This document shows positions 1-7,951 of a DNA stretch of 64,000 nucleotides, piece after piece. The notes below the pieces were generated by a model, which saw nothing but the letters and a program-made list of their open reading frames with translations, was not told the DNA's origin and did no database searches. The position numbers and the translations under genes were made by a program. Source of the DNA: Streptomyces sp. CG4 (GTDB lineage: Bacteria; Actinomycetota; Actinomycetes; Streptomycetales; Streptomycetaceae); contig NZ_CP163525.1 in assembly GCF_041080655.1 (NCBI RefSeq), positions 5,642,001 to 5,706,000 of the forward strand. Direction: 5' to 3'. How positions within the stretch are numbered: position 1 is the first letter of the stretch; each line of letters begins with the position of its first letter.

Positions 1-2
1 TG

Positions 3-599
3 CATGTGCGGGGCGAGGACCGGTTCGAGATGAACAGCGCCTGGTCGATACTGCTGAGCCGCACGACCGAGGCGATCATCGCCCGCAAGGCGGAACGCCG
101 TGACGACCTGATAGCCGACGACCCCGGTCTGATGGGCGACCTGGTGGAGGAGATGCTCCGCTCCTTCAGCCCCGTGCCGTTCCTGTCCCGCACGGCCACC
201 CGCGACGTGTGCCTGGGCGGCCAGCAGATCAAGAAGGGGGACCGAGTGGCGTTGGGCTTCGCCGCGGCCAACCGTGATCCCAAGGTCTTCGACGAGCCCG
301 ACGAGATCCGGGTGGGCCGCACGCCGAACCGGCATCTGGCGCTGGGACACGGCATCCACTTCTGCATCGGGGCGGTCCTGGGCCGGGCCGAGGCGAGCGC
401 CATGGTCGAACAGGTACTGCGGCGCATCCCCGACTTCCGTCTGGTCGGGGACACCTGGCTGGACGACGCCGACGAGCAGACCGCGGCGGAGGAGAAGCGG
501 CACGCCCGCAGCTGGGAGGACCGGGTCAGCAGTGGCCTGCACGTCACCTTCACTCCGGGAGAGCGCGTCGGCACGGCCGAGATCAAACTCAACTCCTGA
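3..599 (+). CDS. Cytochrome P450, C-terminal half (5' end outside window)
   Basis: The reading frame is open to the left edge of the window, so this is the last ~198 residues of a protein normally ~400 residues long. It shows the K-helix ExxR (EEMLR), the perf-type region, and the heme-binding loop GHGIHFCIG, whose cysteine is the axial thiolate ligand. It is therefore a soluble bacterial class I monooxygenase needing ferredoxin and reductase partners, neither of which is visible here. An acidic, charged stretch (TAAEEKRHARSWEDR) before the last beta strands is longer than usual. The substrate cannot be told. The next gene on the strand is a pseudogene, so no operon partner can be inferred downstream. 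Confidence 0.93.
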   Translation, partial: HVRGEDRFEMNSAWSILLSRTTEAIIARKAERRDDLIADDPGLMGDLVEEMLRSFSPVPFLSRTATRDVCLGGQQIKKGDRVALGFAAANRDPKVFDEPDEIRVGRTPNRHLALGHGIHFCIGAVLGRAEASAMVEQVLRRIPDFRLVGDTWLDDADEQTAAEEKRHARSWEDRVSSGLHVTFTPGERVGTAEIKLNS

Positions 600-747
600 C
601 CCCAGGTGCCGTCGCACCCCTCTTTCACACGGCGACTGTGCGGGTCGGACGGGTGCGACGGTGTCCTGGCAGCGGGTGCTCGCAGGTCCCGGGTCCGAGG
701 GGGACCACCGCACTCCGCCCGTCCACATCACGCAGGGGGACACTGTC

Positions 748-1160
748 ATGACGCGTCGGCCCGGACCCCGTATACCGCCGCAGCCGCCCGCACAGTGGGC
801 CGAGGACATCGCGCCGCAGCTCACCCGGGCCCGGCCGGGCAAACCACGGCTGGGCGAGATGAACGTGGGCGCAACTCTGGCTCGCCATCCCGCCCTGTTC
901 GCGGCCTGGTTGCCGCTCGCCCGCCACCTGCTGGCCCACGGCGAGCTCGCCTTCGCCGACCGTGAACTGCTGACCCTGCGGACGGCCTGGCGCTGCGGAG
1001 CCCGCTACGCATGGGCGCAGCACGCCGGGACAGCTCTGCGCGGCGGGCTGGAGCCCGCGATCCTGGAACGGATCGCCGAGGGTGCGGACCATCCTGCCTG
1101 GACCCGGCGACAGCGTGCGTTGCTGCGCGCGGCGGACGATCTCCATCTGCATTCCGATAT
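748..1160 (+). pseudogene. CMD-family (carboxymuconolactone decarboxylase/AhpD-like) gene, 3' truncated
   Basis: The ATG at 748 has a purine-rich ribosome site (CAGGGGGA) 8 bases upstream. About 137 residues read as a CMD-family protein, with the helical core FADRELLTLRTAWRCGARY-AWAQH and the family cysteine and histidine. After the segment AADDLHLHSD the similarity stops and the frame runs on, without family character, far into the following DNA. At about 1160 the frame +1 over starts to read as the tail of an MBL-fold hydrolase. The simplest reading is a deletion that removed the 3' end of this gene and the 5' end of its neighbour. It is unlikely to give a functional protein. Confidence 0.75.
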
Positions 1161-1549
1161 CCGTCACCGCCCAGCAGCGGCCCAATCCGCTCGCCGACTA
1201 CCTTGGTTCGCTGCGCAGGGTGGCCGAGGTCGAGGCGGCCGAGGTGTTGCCCGGGCACGAGTACCGGTTCGAGGGGCTGCGGAACCGGGTCGACGAGCTG
1301 ACCTCGCACAACACCGCGCGGCTGGCGGAGATCGAGTCACTGCTCGCGGACGGCGTGGAGCGGACCTGCTGGCAGATCGCCGCCCGGCTGAGCTGGTCCC
1401 GCCCCTTCGACGTGCTGTCGGGTTTCAACCAGCGCTCGGCAGCCGCCGAGACCCATGCCCACCTGGTGTGGCTGGCGCAGACGGACCGTATCCGGTGCCT
1501 CGGCGGTGCCCCCGAGCGCTGGTCGGCCGGGAGCGCCGCCTCCGGCTGA
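1160..1549 (+). pseudogene. MBL-fold metallo-hydrolase, C-terminal fragment
   Basis: From about 1160 the second frame reads SVTAQQRPNPLADYLGSLRRV, then EVLPGHEYRF, then a winged-helix-like tail with HTARLAEI and CWQIAARLSWSR, and ends at 1549. This is the C-terminal third of the MBL-fold hydrolases that carry a DNA-binding-like C-terminal domain. The whole N-terminal metal-binding part, including the HxHxDH motif, is missing. It has no start codon of its own with a ribosome site. It is joined out of frame to the CMD remnant, so both are best called pseudogenes produced by one deletion. Confidence 0.7.
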
Positions 1550-1617
1550 GGCGAACCAGGAGGCGAAGGCGAACAGCTCGCCCGTGCCCTCCAGGGCCTG
1601 CGCCCCTCTCGTCTCCC

Positions 1618-3225
1618 TCACCGCAGCGCCACCCGCGTGAACCGCGACGCCGTGTGCAGGTCCCGCTCGATCTCACCGGCGGTGGTGCGCAGTTCGGGCA
1701 GCAGGCCGTGCACGCAGTCCTCCAGGGTGCGGCGGGCCGGGTGGGTCGCCACGTTCAGCGCGGCCACCGTGCGGCCCGTACGGTCGCGCACCGGTACCGC
1801 GATCGACCGCAGTCCCGACTCCAGTTCCTCGTCGACCAGGGCGTAGTCCCGGGCGCGTACCTCGGCGAACTCAGGAGACCGAGGGTCGGCGTCCGCGAGG
1901 AGCACCCGGCCGAGCGAGGTCGCGGCTGCGGGCAGGCGGGCGCCCACGGTGACGTCCACCGTCAGCACCCGGCGCGTGCCCGCCCCGGCCGTGTACTGGA
2001 TCTCCGTACCGTCCCCCGTCAGCACCGCGAGCGCCGCCGGCTCGGCCACCCGGTCCGCGAGGGCCCGCAGCCGGGGCTCGGCGAGCCGGGCGAGCGTCGT
2101 GCGCGACAGCGGCGGGAAGCCGAGGTCCAGGACGCGCGGGGTGAGCGTGAAGGTGCGGCCGGCGGGCGCGGTCACCAGGCCCAGCTGCTCGTGGGTGAGC
2201 AGGGCGCGCCGGGCGGTGGCCCGGCTGAGCCCGGTCGCGCGCGCGACCTCCGCCGGCGTCAGCGCCGGGCGGTCCGCGCCGAAGGCGGTGAGCACGGTCA
2301 GGCCACGGGCCAGCGACTCCACGAACTCCCGGCCCAGTTCGTGCTTGGAGGCCGCCGTCCAGGCCGCCAGACCCGCGGGCGGCGGCCCCGGTTCGGGCGG
2401 CGGCGCCGTACGCAGCTCGGCCTCCATCGCCGCCACCGCCGTACGCAGGCGCGGCAGCAGGCTGGTGCGCAGGCCCGCCGCGGAGTGCCGGCTGGTGTGG
2501 CTGACCACGCTCGCCACGCAGGCCGGGCGGCCGGTGCCCGGATCCCGTACCGGTACGGACACGGCGACCAGACCCGGTTCGATCAGCTGGTCGTCCACCG
2601 CCCAGCCGTCCCGGCGCGCCCGCTCCACCCGCCGCGGGAAGGCGGAGTCGTCGGTGGGCGTCCGCCGGGGCGGTACGGCGGGGAAGGCCGCGTCCGCCGG
2701 ATCCGCCGCCCGGCGGGCCCGCCACCGCGCCCAGTCGCCCTCGGCCCACCCGGTCGCGAACAGCGGCCCCGGCGCCGTGCGTTCGGCCGGCAGCAGGTCG
2801 CCGATGCGGAAGCTCACCGACATCGCGCGGCGGCGGGTGGCCTGGTGGATGAACCGGATGCCGTCGAGGTCGGCGACCGCGAGCGACACCGACTCGTCCA
2901 GCTCGTCGGCGAGGGCGTCGGCGTGGGCGCCGAGCAGCGCGGGCAGCCGCAGGGCAGCCAGATACGCGTTGCCCAGTTCCATCACACCGGCGGTGAGCAC
3001 GACATCCCGGCCGTCGAGCCGGACGTACCCCATGCGGGCCAGGGTCGCGGTGATCCGGTCGACCGTGGACCGGGCGAGCCCGGTGGCCCGCTCCAGCGCG
3101 CTCGGACTCAGCGTGCCGCCCGCCTCGGTCAGCCGCCGCAGCACACCGACCCCACGCACCAACGGCCCGACCGCTTCCCCCGTTTCACCACGGGCGTCGG
3201 CATCCAGTGCGGTCTTCGCGGGCAT
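1618..3225 (-). CDS. IclR-family regulator with two complete IclR modules in tandem
   Basis: This 535-residue protein is twice the usual IclR length. Residues ~20-260 form a winged HTH (SPSALERATGLARSTVDR) plus an IclR effector domain. Residues ~300-530 repeat the pattern (HTH TPAEVARATGLSRATARR, then effector domain with GTEIQYTAGAGTRR and a closing VAALNVATHP). Tandem-IclR regulators are known in Streptomyces, some near aromatic catabolic genes, but nothing adjacent confirms that role. The ATG at 3225 is preferred over the GTG at 3252 because a GGAG site lies 6 bases upstream. It ends 69 bases from the MBL fragment and converges with it. The target genes are unknown. Confidence 0.88.
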   Translation of the reverse strand: MPAKTALDADARGETGEAVGPLVRGVGVLRRLTEAGGTLSPSALERATGLARSTVDRITATLARMGYVRLDGRDVVLTAGVMELGNAYLAALRLPALLGAHADALADELDESVSLAVADLDGIRFIHQATRRRAMSVSFRIGDLLPAERTAPGPLFATGWAEGDWARWRARRAADPADAAFPAVPPRRTPTDDSAFPRRVERARRDGWAVDDQLIEPGLVAVSVPVRDPGTGRPACVASVVSHTSRHSAAGLRTSLLPRLRTAVAAMEAELRTAPPPEPGPPPAGLAAWTAASKHELGREFVESLARGLTVLTAFGADRPALTPAEVARATGLSRATARRALLTHEQLGLVTAPAGRTFTLTPRVLDLGFPPLSRTTLARLAEPRLRALADRVAEPAALAVLTGDGTEIQYTAGAGTRRVLTVDVTVGARLPAAATSLGRVLLADADPRSPEFAEVRARDYALVDEELESGLRSIAVPVRDRTGRTVAALNVATHPARRTLEDCVHGLLPELRTTAGEIERDLHTASRFTRVALR

Positions 3226-3303
3226 CGGCTCTCCGGTAGGGCAGACGGGCACGCTTACGGTAAACCCCGCCCCCGCCCGTCCCCTCGCTCCCTTCCCCCG
3301 GCC

Positions 3304-4653
3304 CTACCCCCGGGTCACCCGCACCCGGTAGTTCCCGTCCGCGTCCGTGTCCAGCACCTCCACGGTGATGTCATGGCGCGGGTCCTTGAAGGTCTCGCCG
3401 GAGGTGAACGTGGCGTCGGAGAGTTCGGCCTGGACGTTGGGGCTGCGGGTGCAGCCGCTGCTGGCCCGGTGGCTGTCGTAGACCGTGACCGGACCGCGTC
3501 CGGTGTCGATCGTGCCGTCCACCTTGTAGATCAGCACGCCCGGCCGGCAGACCGCCTCGTCGTTGCCGCCCTGTGCGCGCACCTCCAGGGCGTAGGAGCT
3601 CTGCGCGTTGACGGGCACCAGGACCAGTTTCCCGCCGCCGGCCCTGTACAGCGGTGTCAGCTGGTACTCGGCGCTGCCCCGGGTCGCCGCGCAGGCCACC
3701 TGGGAGCTGTCCAGCCAGCCCAGCTTCCATTTGTGCCAGCCGAGCAGATCATTGTCGGCCCCCCAGTCCTCGCTCATGATGTCCCAGTGCCCGACCGCGC
3801 CCCCGCCCTCCTGCGTGTACAGGTCGGGGAGGCCGAAGGTGTGGCCGTTCTCGTGCGGCAGGACGCGGTAGCCGGTCCGGGCGTAGGTGCCGGAGCCGTC
3901 GTCCTGACGGGAGTAGATGAACGACGCGTTGGCGACGGGGACTCCGTCGGCGACCGGGGCGTCGGTGTTCCCGGCGAAGGTCACGGACAGGACCGTGTCC
4001 AGCGCGGAGGGCCCGGCGTTCGGGGTGACCAGGACGTTCAGGATGTCGTACGAGCGGAAGTCCACCGTCGGGCCGGCCGCGGCCACGAGGTCGCGCACCA
4101 GTTCCCGGTAGCCCGGGTCGAAGGGCGCGCCGCGTCCGATGCCGTACGCCTTGAAGGGTTTCGGCATCCGCAGCCAGCCGCTGACCGGTGCCTTCGCCTC
4201 GTAGCGCAGGCGGCCGTACGACGCGGTGCGGAACCATTGCTCGGTCTGCGGGAAGAACTCGTGGAAGCGGTCCATCGCGGCGCCCTCTCCGGGGGCGTCG
4301 GAGAAGTCGATCATCAGGGTCAGCGCGTGCACCGTTCCGGTGGAGCGGGCGTAGCCGTGCGGGGTGGGCAGGCCCTCGGTCATCTGCACGTCCAGACCGG
4401 CGTGGACGGTACAGGGGGCGAGGGCGGAGGAACGGGCCAGGCCGATGGGCCCGGCGGTGGTGGGCGCCGACAGGTGTCCGGTCCCGGCCGAGGTGCTGAC
4501 CGCGAGGGTCAGCGCGGTCACCGCGGCGAGAGCGGCCACCCGGCGCCCGCGTATCCGCCGGCGCCCGCCGGACGTGCGCCCGCCGGACGTGCGCCCGTCG
4601 GATAGGGAGCGGGATATCGGGCGCGGCGACTCCGGTTCCGGCTGCGGGTGCAT
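3304..4653 (-). CDS. Secreted M6-family metalloprotease
   Basis: This 449-residue protein has a basic N-terminus followed by a hydrophobic segment (RVAALAAVTALTLAVS) typical of an export signal, so it acts outside the cell. The M6 zinc-binding motif is HENGHTFGLPDLY near residue 265, with both metal histidines, the catalytic Glu and the following aspartate present. The mature part (YARSTGTVHALTLMIDF, later GHWDIMS) matches M6 (immune-inhibitor-A-like) domain proteins. The ATG at 4653 is chosen because a GAGAGG site precedes it; a longer frame to 4710 lacks one. It is divergent from the TetR gene at 4933. The substrate is unknown. Confidence 0.85.
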   Translation of the reverse strand: MHPQPEPESPRPISRSLSDGRTSGGRTSGGRRRIRGRRVAALAAVTALTLAVSTSAGTGHLSAPTTAGPIGLARSSALAPCTVHAGLDVQMTEGLPTPHGYARSTGTVHALTLMIDFSDAPGEGAAMDRFHEFFPQTEQWFRTASYGRLRYEAKAPVSGWLRMPKPFKAYGIGRGAPFDPGYRELVRDLVAAAGPTVDFRSYDILNVLVTPNAGPSALDTVLSVTFAGNTDAPVADGVPVANASFIYSRQDDGSGTYARTGYRVLPHENGHTFGLPDLYTQEGGGAVGHWDIMSEDWGADNDLLGWHKWKLGWLDSSQVACAATRGSAEYQLTPLYRAGGGKLVLVPVNAQSSYALEVRAQGGNDEAVCRPGVLIYKVDGTIDTGRGPVTVYDSHRASSGCTRSPNVQAELSDATFTSGETFKDPRHDITVEVLDTDADGNYRVRVTRG

Positions 4654-4932
4654 GCATGGACCTCTCGCTCCACGGCAGCCGCCGGTCTCCGGCTGCCCCC
4701 TTGCGCTCACCCTGTGTCGGCGGGGTGCGGGGCGCGCGCTGGAGGAGACCGATCGTGGGAAAGCCGGCCCGCAGAAGGATGAATCCCGACGGAAGACGAG
4801 TGTGTCTCAGGTCACAGGAATTCTTTTCGCGGGCGGGAAATAACCGGGGAGCCCCTCCCCGTTTAGACCTGTGTCCGAGCGAAACGGGGACCGAATCCCC
4901 GGATCACCCTCATCGCCTCCGAGGAGTACGCC
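4654..4932. promoter_or_regulatory. Divergent intergenic region, M6 protease / TetR
   Basis: These 279 bases hold no credible gene. They contain a lower-GC patch (around 4805-4845) followed by an inverted repeat CGGGGAGCCCCTCCCCG near 4850, and must carry promoters for both flanking genes. Exact -35/-10 boxes could not be assigned. Confidence 0.4.
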
Positions 4933-5580
4933 GTGCCGACCGCGACCACCCCCGCACCGCGCAAGGTGACCCGGCCCCGCGCCGACGCCGTGCGCAACCG
5001 GGAGCGGATCGTCACCGCCGCCCGGGAGATGTTCGTCGAGCACGGGCCGGATGTGCCGCTCGACGAGATCGCCCGCCGGGCCGGCGTCGGCAACGCCACG
5101 GTGTACCGCAACTTCCCCGACCGCGACGCCCTCGTCCGCGAGGTCGTCTGCTGCGTCATGGACCGTACGGCCGAGGCGGCCGAAGTGGCCCTCGCCGAGA
5201 CCGGGGACGCCTTCGCCGCCCTGGAGCGCTTCGTGCACGCCTCCGCCGACGAGCGGATCAGCGCGCTGTGCCCGATGATCTCCAGCACCTTCGACCAGGA
5301 CCATCCCGACCTGCAGGCCTCCCGCGAGCGCGTCGAGCGGCTCATCGAGGAGGTCATGGGCCGGGCCGAGGCGGCCGGGCAGCTCCGGCCGGACGTCGGC
5401 GTCGGCGACCTGATGATCGTCGTGGCCCAGCTGAGCCGGCCCCCGGTCGGCACGGACTGTCTGCGCGGCGACCGTTTCGTCCACCGTCATCTGCAGCTGT
5501 TCCTCGACGGGCTGCGGGCACCCGCCCGCTCGGCCCTGCCCGGAGAAGCCGTGACGATCGAGGAGCTGCGCGCGTCCTGA
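4933..5580 (+). CDS. TetR/AcrR-family regulator, probably of the downstream exporter
   Basis: This 215-residue protein starts at a GTG with GAGGAG 7 bases upstream. The N-terminal TetR HTH is clear (IVTAAREMFVEHG, then the recognition helix region GNATVYRNFPDRDAL, residues ~25-70). The C-terminal half is all-helical and likely binds a small ligand. It lies 195 bases upstream of a DHA2 drug exporter on the same strand, the classic arrangement for a repressor relieved by the exporter's substrate. The AT-rich direct repeat at 5712-5731 between the two genes is a candidate binding site. Confidence 0.9.
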   Translation: MPTATTPAPRKVTRPRADAVRNRERIVTAAREMFVEHGPDVPLDEIARRAGVGNATVYRNFPDRDALVREVVCCVMDRTAEAAEVALAETGDAFAALERFVHASADERISALCPMISSTFDQDHPDLQASRERVERLIEEVMGRAEAAGQLRPDVGVGDLMIVVAQLSRPPVGTDCLRGDRFVHRHLQLFLDGLRAPARSALPGEAVTIEELRAS

Positions 5581-5711
5581 CCGATTAGTTCGGCCCCGCA
5601 CCCCAGTCCACAGTCCACCACAACGCCCGACCGCCGGCCGCGGCCGTCACCGTCGACGAGCCACGTCCACTGTCTTCCGTTTTTTCGTCCGACTCCCTCT
5701 TTTCTCAACTC

Positions 5712-5731
5712 TTCTAGATCTTTCTAGATCT
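5712..5731. repeat. Tandem 10-bp repeat TTCTAGATCT x2 in exporter leader
   Basis: Two adjoining copies of TTCTAGATCT lie 45 bases before the exporter's ATG. They sit in an AT-rich patch (5690-5740) that stands out sharply from the surrounding GC. Each unit contains the overlapping palindromes TCTAGA and AGATCT. The patch is a plausible operator or promoter for the TetR-linked exporter; function is inferred. Confidence 0.6.
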
Positions 5732-5775
5732 TTCCGGCACGTTTTCCGTCACGAAGTCCCGAAGTGGGTATCCCC

Positions 5776-7314
5776 ATGTCCGAAACAGCCCTCAAGGCTC
5801 CCGGCGCCGCCGCACCGAGCGGCGACGCCAACCGCTGGAAGGCGCTCGTCTTCATCGCGCTCGCCCAGCTGATGGTCGTCCTCGACGCCACCATCGTGAA
5901 CATCGCCCTGCCCCACGCCCAGACCGACCTCGGCATATCCGACGGCAACCGGCAGTGGGTCGTCACGGCCTACGCCCTCGCCTTCGGCAGTCTGCTGCTC
6001 TTCGGCGGCCGTATCGCCGACAAGTGGGGCCGCAAGCGCGCCTTCGTCACCGGCCTGGCCGGCTTCGCCCTCGCCTCCGCGCTGGGCGGTGCCGCCACCA
6101 CCGGCCCGATGATGTTCGGTGCCCGCGCCCTCCAGGGCGTCTTCGGCGCCCTGCTCGCCCCGGCCGCGCTCTCCCTGCTCGCGGTGATGTTCACCGACGC
6201 CAAGGAGCGCGCCAAGGCGTTCGGCATCTACGGCGCCATCGCCGGCGGCGGCGGTGCCGTCGGCCTGATCCTCGGCGGCTTCCTCACCGAGTACCTGAAC
6301 TGGCGCTGGACCTTCTTCGTGAACGTCCCGTTCGCCGTCGTCGCCGCGGCCGGCGCCTACTTCGTCATCCGTGAGCCCGAGGGCGGCCGCAACCGCGCCC
6401 CGCTCGACATCCCCGGCGTGATCCTGTCCACCCTCGGCCTGGTCGCCCTCGTCTACGGCTTCACCCGTGCCGAGTCCGACGGCTGGGGCGACACCGTGAC
6501 CGTCTCGATGTTCGTGGCCTCCGCGGTGCTGCTGCTCGCCTTCGTGGTCGTCGAGTCCCGGGTCAAGGCCCCGCTGCTGCCGCTGCGCGTGGTCAGCAAC
6601 CGCAACCGCGGCGGTATCTACCTCTCCCTCGGCCTCGCCATCATCGGCATGTTCGGCCTGTTCCTCTTCCTGACCTACTACCTGCAGGTCGTGAAGGGCT
6701 ACTCGCCGGTCAAGACGGGCTTCGCATTCCTGCCGATGATCGCCGGCATGATCACGGGCTCCACCCAGATCGGCACCCGCCTGATGACCCGGGTCGCGCC
6801 CCGGCTGCTGATGGGCCCCGGCTTCCTGGTCGCCGGCGTCGGCATGCTGCTGCTGACCCAGCTGAAGATCGACTCCTCGTACGGCATGCTCCTGCTGCCC
6901 GCGATGCTGCTGCTCGGCCTCGGCATGGGTACGGCGTTCATGCCGGCCATGTCCCTGGCCACCATGGGCGTCGAGCCCCGGGACGCCGGTGTCGCCTCCG
7001 CGATGGTCAACACCTCGCAGCAGGTGGGCGGCGCGATCGGCACCGCTCTGCTGAACACCATCGCCTCGTCCGCGAAGACGTCGTACTTCAAGGACCACAT
7101 CGCCGGTGCGGTCGGCAAGCCGCAGCAGCAGCTGGTCGGGCTCCAGGCCATGGTGCACGGCTACAGCACCGCGATCTGGTTCGCCGTCGGCATCCTCGGG
7201 CTCGCCGCCCTGATCGCCTTCACGTTCGTCAACGCCGGCCGCCCGGGTGGCACCGAGGTGATCCGCGGCGAGGGCGTCGAGGATGAGGTGCCGGTCCCGG
7301 TGGTGGCCCACTGA
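5776..7314 (+). CDS. DHA2-family (EmrB/QacA-type) MFS multidrug exporter
   Basis: This 512-residue integral membrane protein has the 14-helix DHA2 layout. Helix 1 carries the drug-antiporter signature LDATIVNIALP, loop 2-3 the MFS motif A (GRIADKWGRKR), and a central GGGGAVGLILGG stands where the antiporter motif C is expected. It probably expels a hydrophobic compound by proton antiport. The ATG at 5776 is preferred to a GTG at 5764. The upstream TetR gene is the likely regulator. It converges on the marR gene with only 22 bases between them. The substrate is unknown. Confidence 0.92.
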   Translation: MSETALKAPGAAAPSGDANRWKALVFIALAQLMVVLDATIVNIALPHAQTDLGISDGNRQWVVTAYALAFGSLLLFGGRIADKWGRKRAFVTGLAGFALASALGGAATTGPMMFGARALQGVFGALLAPAALSLLAVMFTDAKERAKAFGIYGAIAGGGGAVGLILGGFLTEYLNWRWTFFVNVPFAVVAAAGAYFVIREPEGGRNRAPLDIPGVILSTLGLVALVYGFTRAESDGWGDTVTVSMFVASAVLLLAFVVVESRVKAPLLPLRVVSNRNRGGIYLSLGLAIIGMFGLFLFLTYYLQVVKGYSPVKTGFAFLPMIAGMITGSTQIGTRLMTRVAPRLLMGPGFLVAGVGMLLLTQLKIDSSYGMLLLPAMLLLGLGMGTAFMPAMSLATMGVEPRDAGVASAMVNTSQQVGGAIGTALLNTIASSAKTSYFKDHIAGAVGKPQQQLVGLQAMVHGYSTAIWFAVGILGLAALIAFTFVNAGRPGGTEVIRGEGVEDEVPVPVVAH

Positions 7315-7336
7315 CGGCGACCTCTCAGGTGACCGC

Positions 7337-7846
7337 TTAGCGGAGCCAGGGCAGGTCCGCACCCGCTTCGTTGGGCTGGAGGCCCTCGGCGACGATCTCC
7401 ATGATCTCGCCGAGGGCCTTCTGCTGCTGCGGGGTGAGCCGGTCGAACATCGCCTGCCGCACGGCGTTCACATGGCCCGGCGCGGTGCGTTCGAGCACCT
7501 CCAGGCCCTCGTCCGTGAGCACCGCGAACTGGCCGCGCTTGTCGGAGGGGCAGTCCTCGCGGCGCACCCAGCCGTTCTTCTCCAGCCGCGCGATCGCGTG
7601 CGAGAGCCGGGAGCGGGTGATCTTCGCCTGCATCGCCAGCTCGGTCATCCGCAGCCGGCGGCGCGGCGCCTCGGCGAGGCCGACGAGCAGGCCGTAGTAG
7701 ATGTGCGGCATACCCGCGTCGCGCTGCAGCTGCCGGTCGAGGTGGTCCTCCAGCAGGGTGGTGGCGTGCAGATAGGCGCGCCAGACGCGCTGTTCCTCGT
7801 CGGTGAGCCAGCGAGGCTGTGCGGCGGAGTCGGATGCCGTGTTCAT
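7337..7846 (-). CDS. MarR-family regulator divergent from DODA dioxygenase
   Basis: This 169-residue protein has the MarR winged helix: LRMTELAMQAKITRSRLSHAIARLEKNGWVRRE gives the recognition helix (split here: RLRMTELAMQAK, then ITRSRLSHAIARLEKNGW), followed by the wing residues DKRGQFAVLT. It is transcribed away from the dioxygenase at 7952. The 105-base gap holds a palindrome (7877-7888) suited to a MarR dimer, so it probably represses itself and the dioxygenase until a ligand, perhaps a phenolic or quinone, binds. No redox-type cysteine near the N-terminus is visible. Confidence 0.9.
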   Translation of the reverse strand: MNTASDSAAQPRWLTDEEQRVWRAYLHATTLLEDHLDRQLQRDAGMPHIYYGLLVGLAEAPRRRLRMTELAMQAKITRSRLSHAIARLEKNGWVRREDCPSDKRGQFAVLTDEGLEVLERTAPGHVNAVRQAMFDRLTPQQQKALGEIMEIVAEGLQPNEAGADLPWLR

Positions 7847-7876
7847 GTGTCCCACTGTACGAGTCGGCTCCTTGAA

Positions 7877-7888
7877 ACTTGAACAAGT
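7877..7888. promoter_or_regulatory. Candidate MarR operator ACTTG-AA-CAAGT
   Basis: A perfect inverted repeat with 5-base arms lies in the divergent marR/dioxygenase promoter region, inside a longer run CTTGAAACTTGAACAAG. A related degenerate element, CTTGAGAGTTAAAG, follows about 40 bases on. Position and symmetry fit a MarR dimer site. Confidence 0.55.
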
Positions 7889-7951
7889 CGGGCGTACGGT
7901 TCGCCGTAGAGCTTGAGAGTTAAAGCATTCGGATGACCGGGAGCCGTAGTC

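Noticed and set aside
1..1549. P450, CMD and MBL genes as part of a biosynthetic cluster
   Set aside because: No synthase, carrier protein or other tailoring genes follow; the next genes are a regulator and a secreted peptidase.
274..4605. Very long open frame of 1443 codons on the plus strand
   Set aside because: It only coincides with coding in the short CMD remnant; the rest is the antisense shadow of the IclR and M6 protease genes, with Arg/Pro-rich nonsense text.
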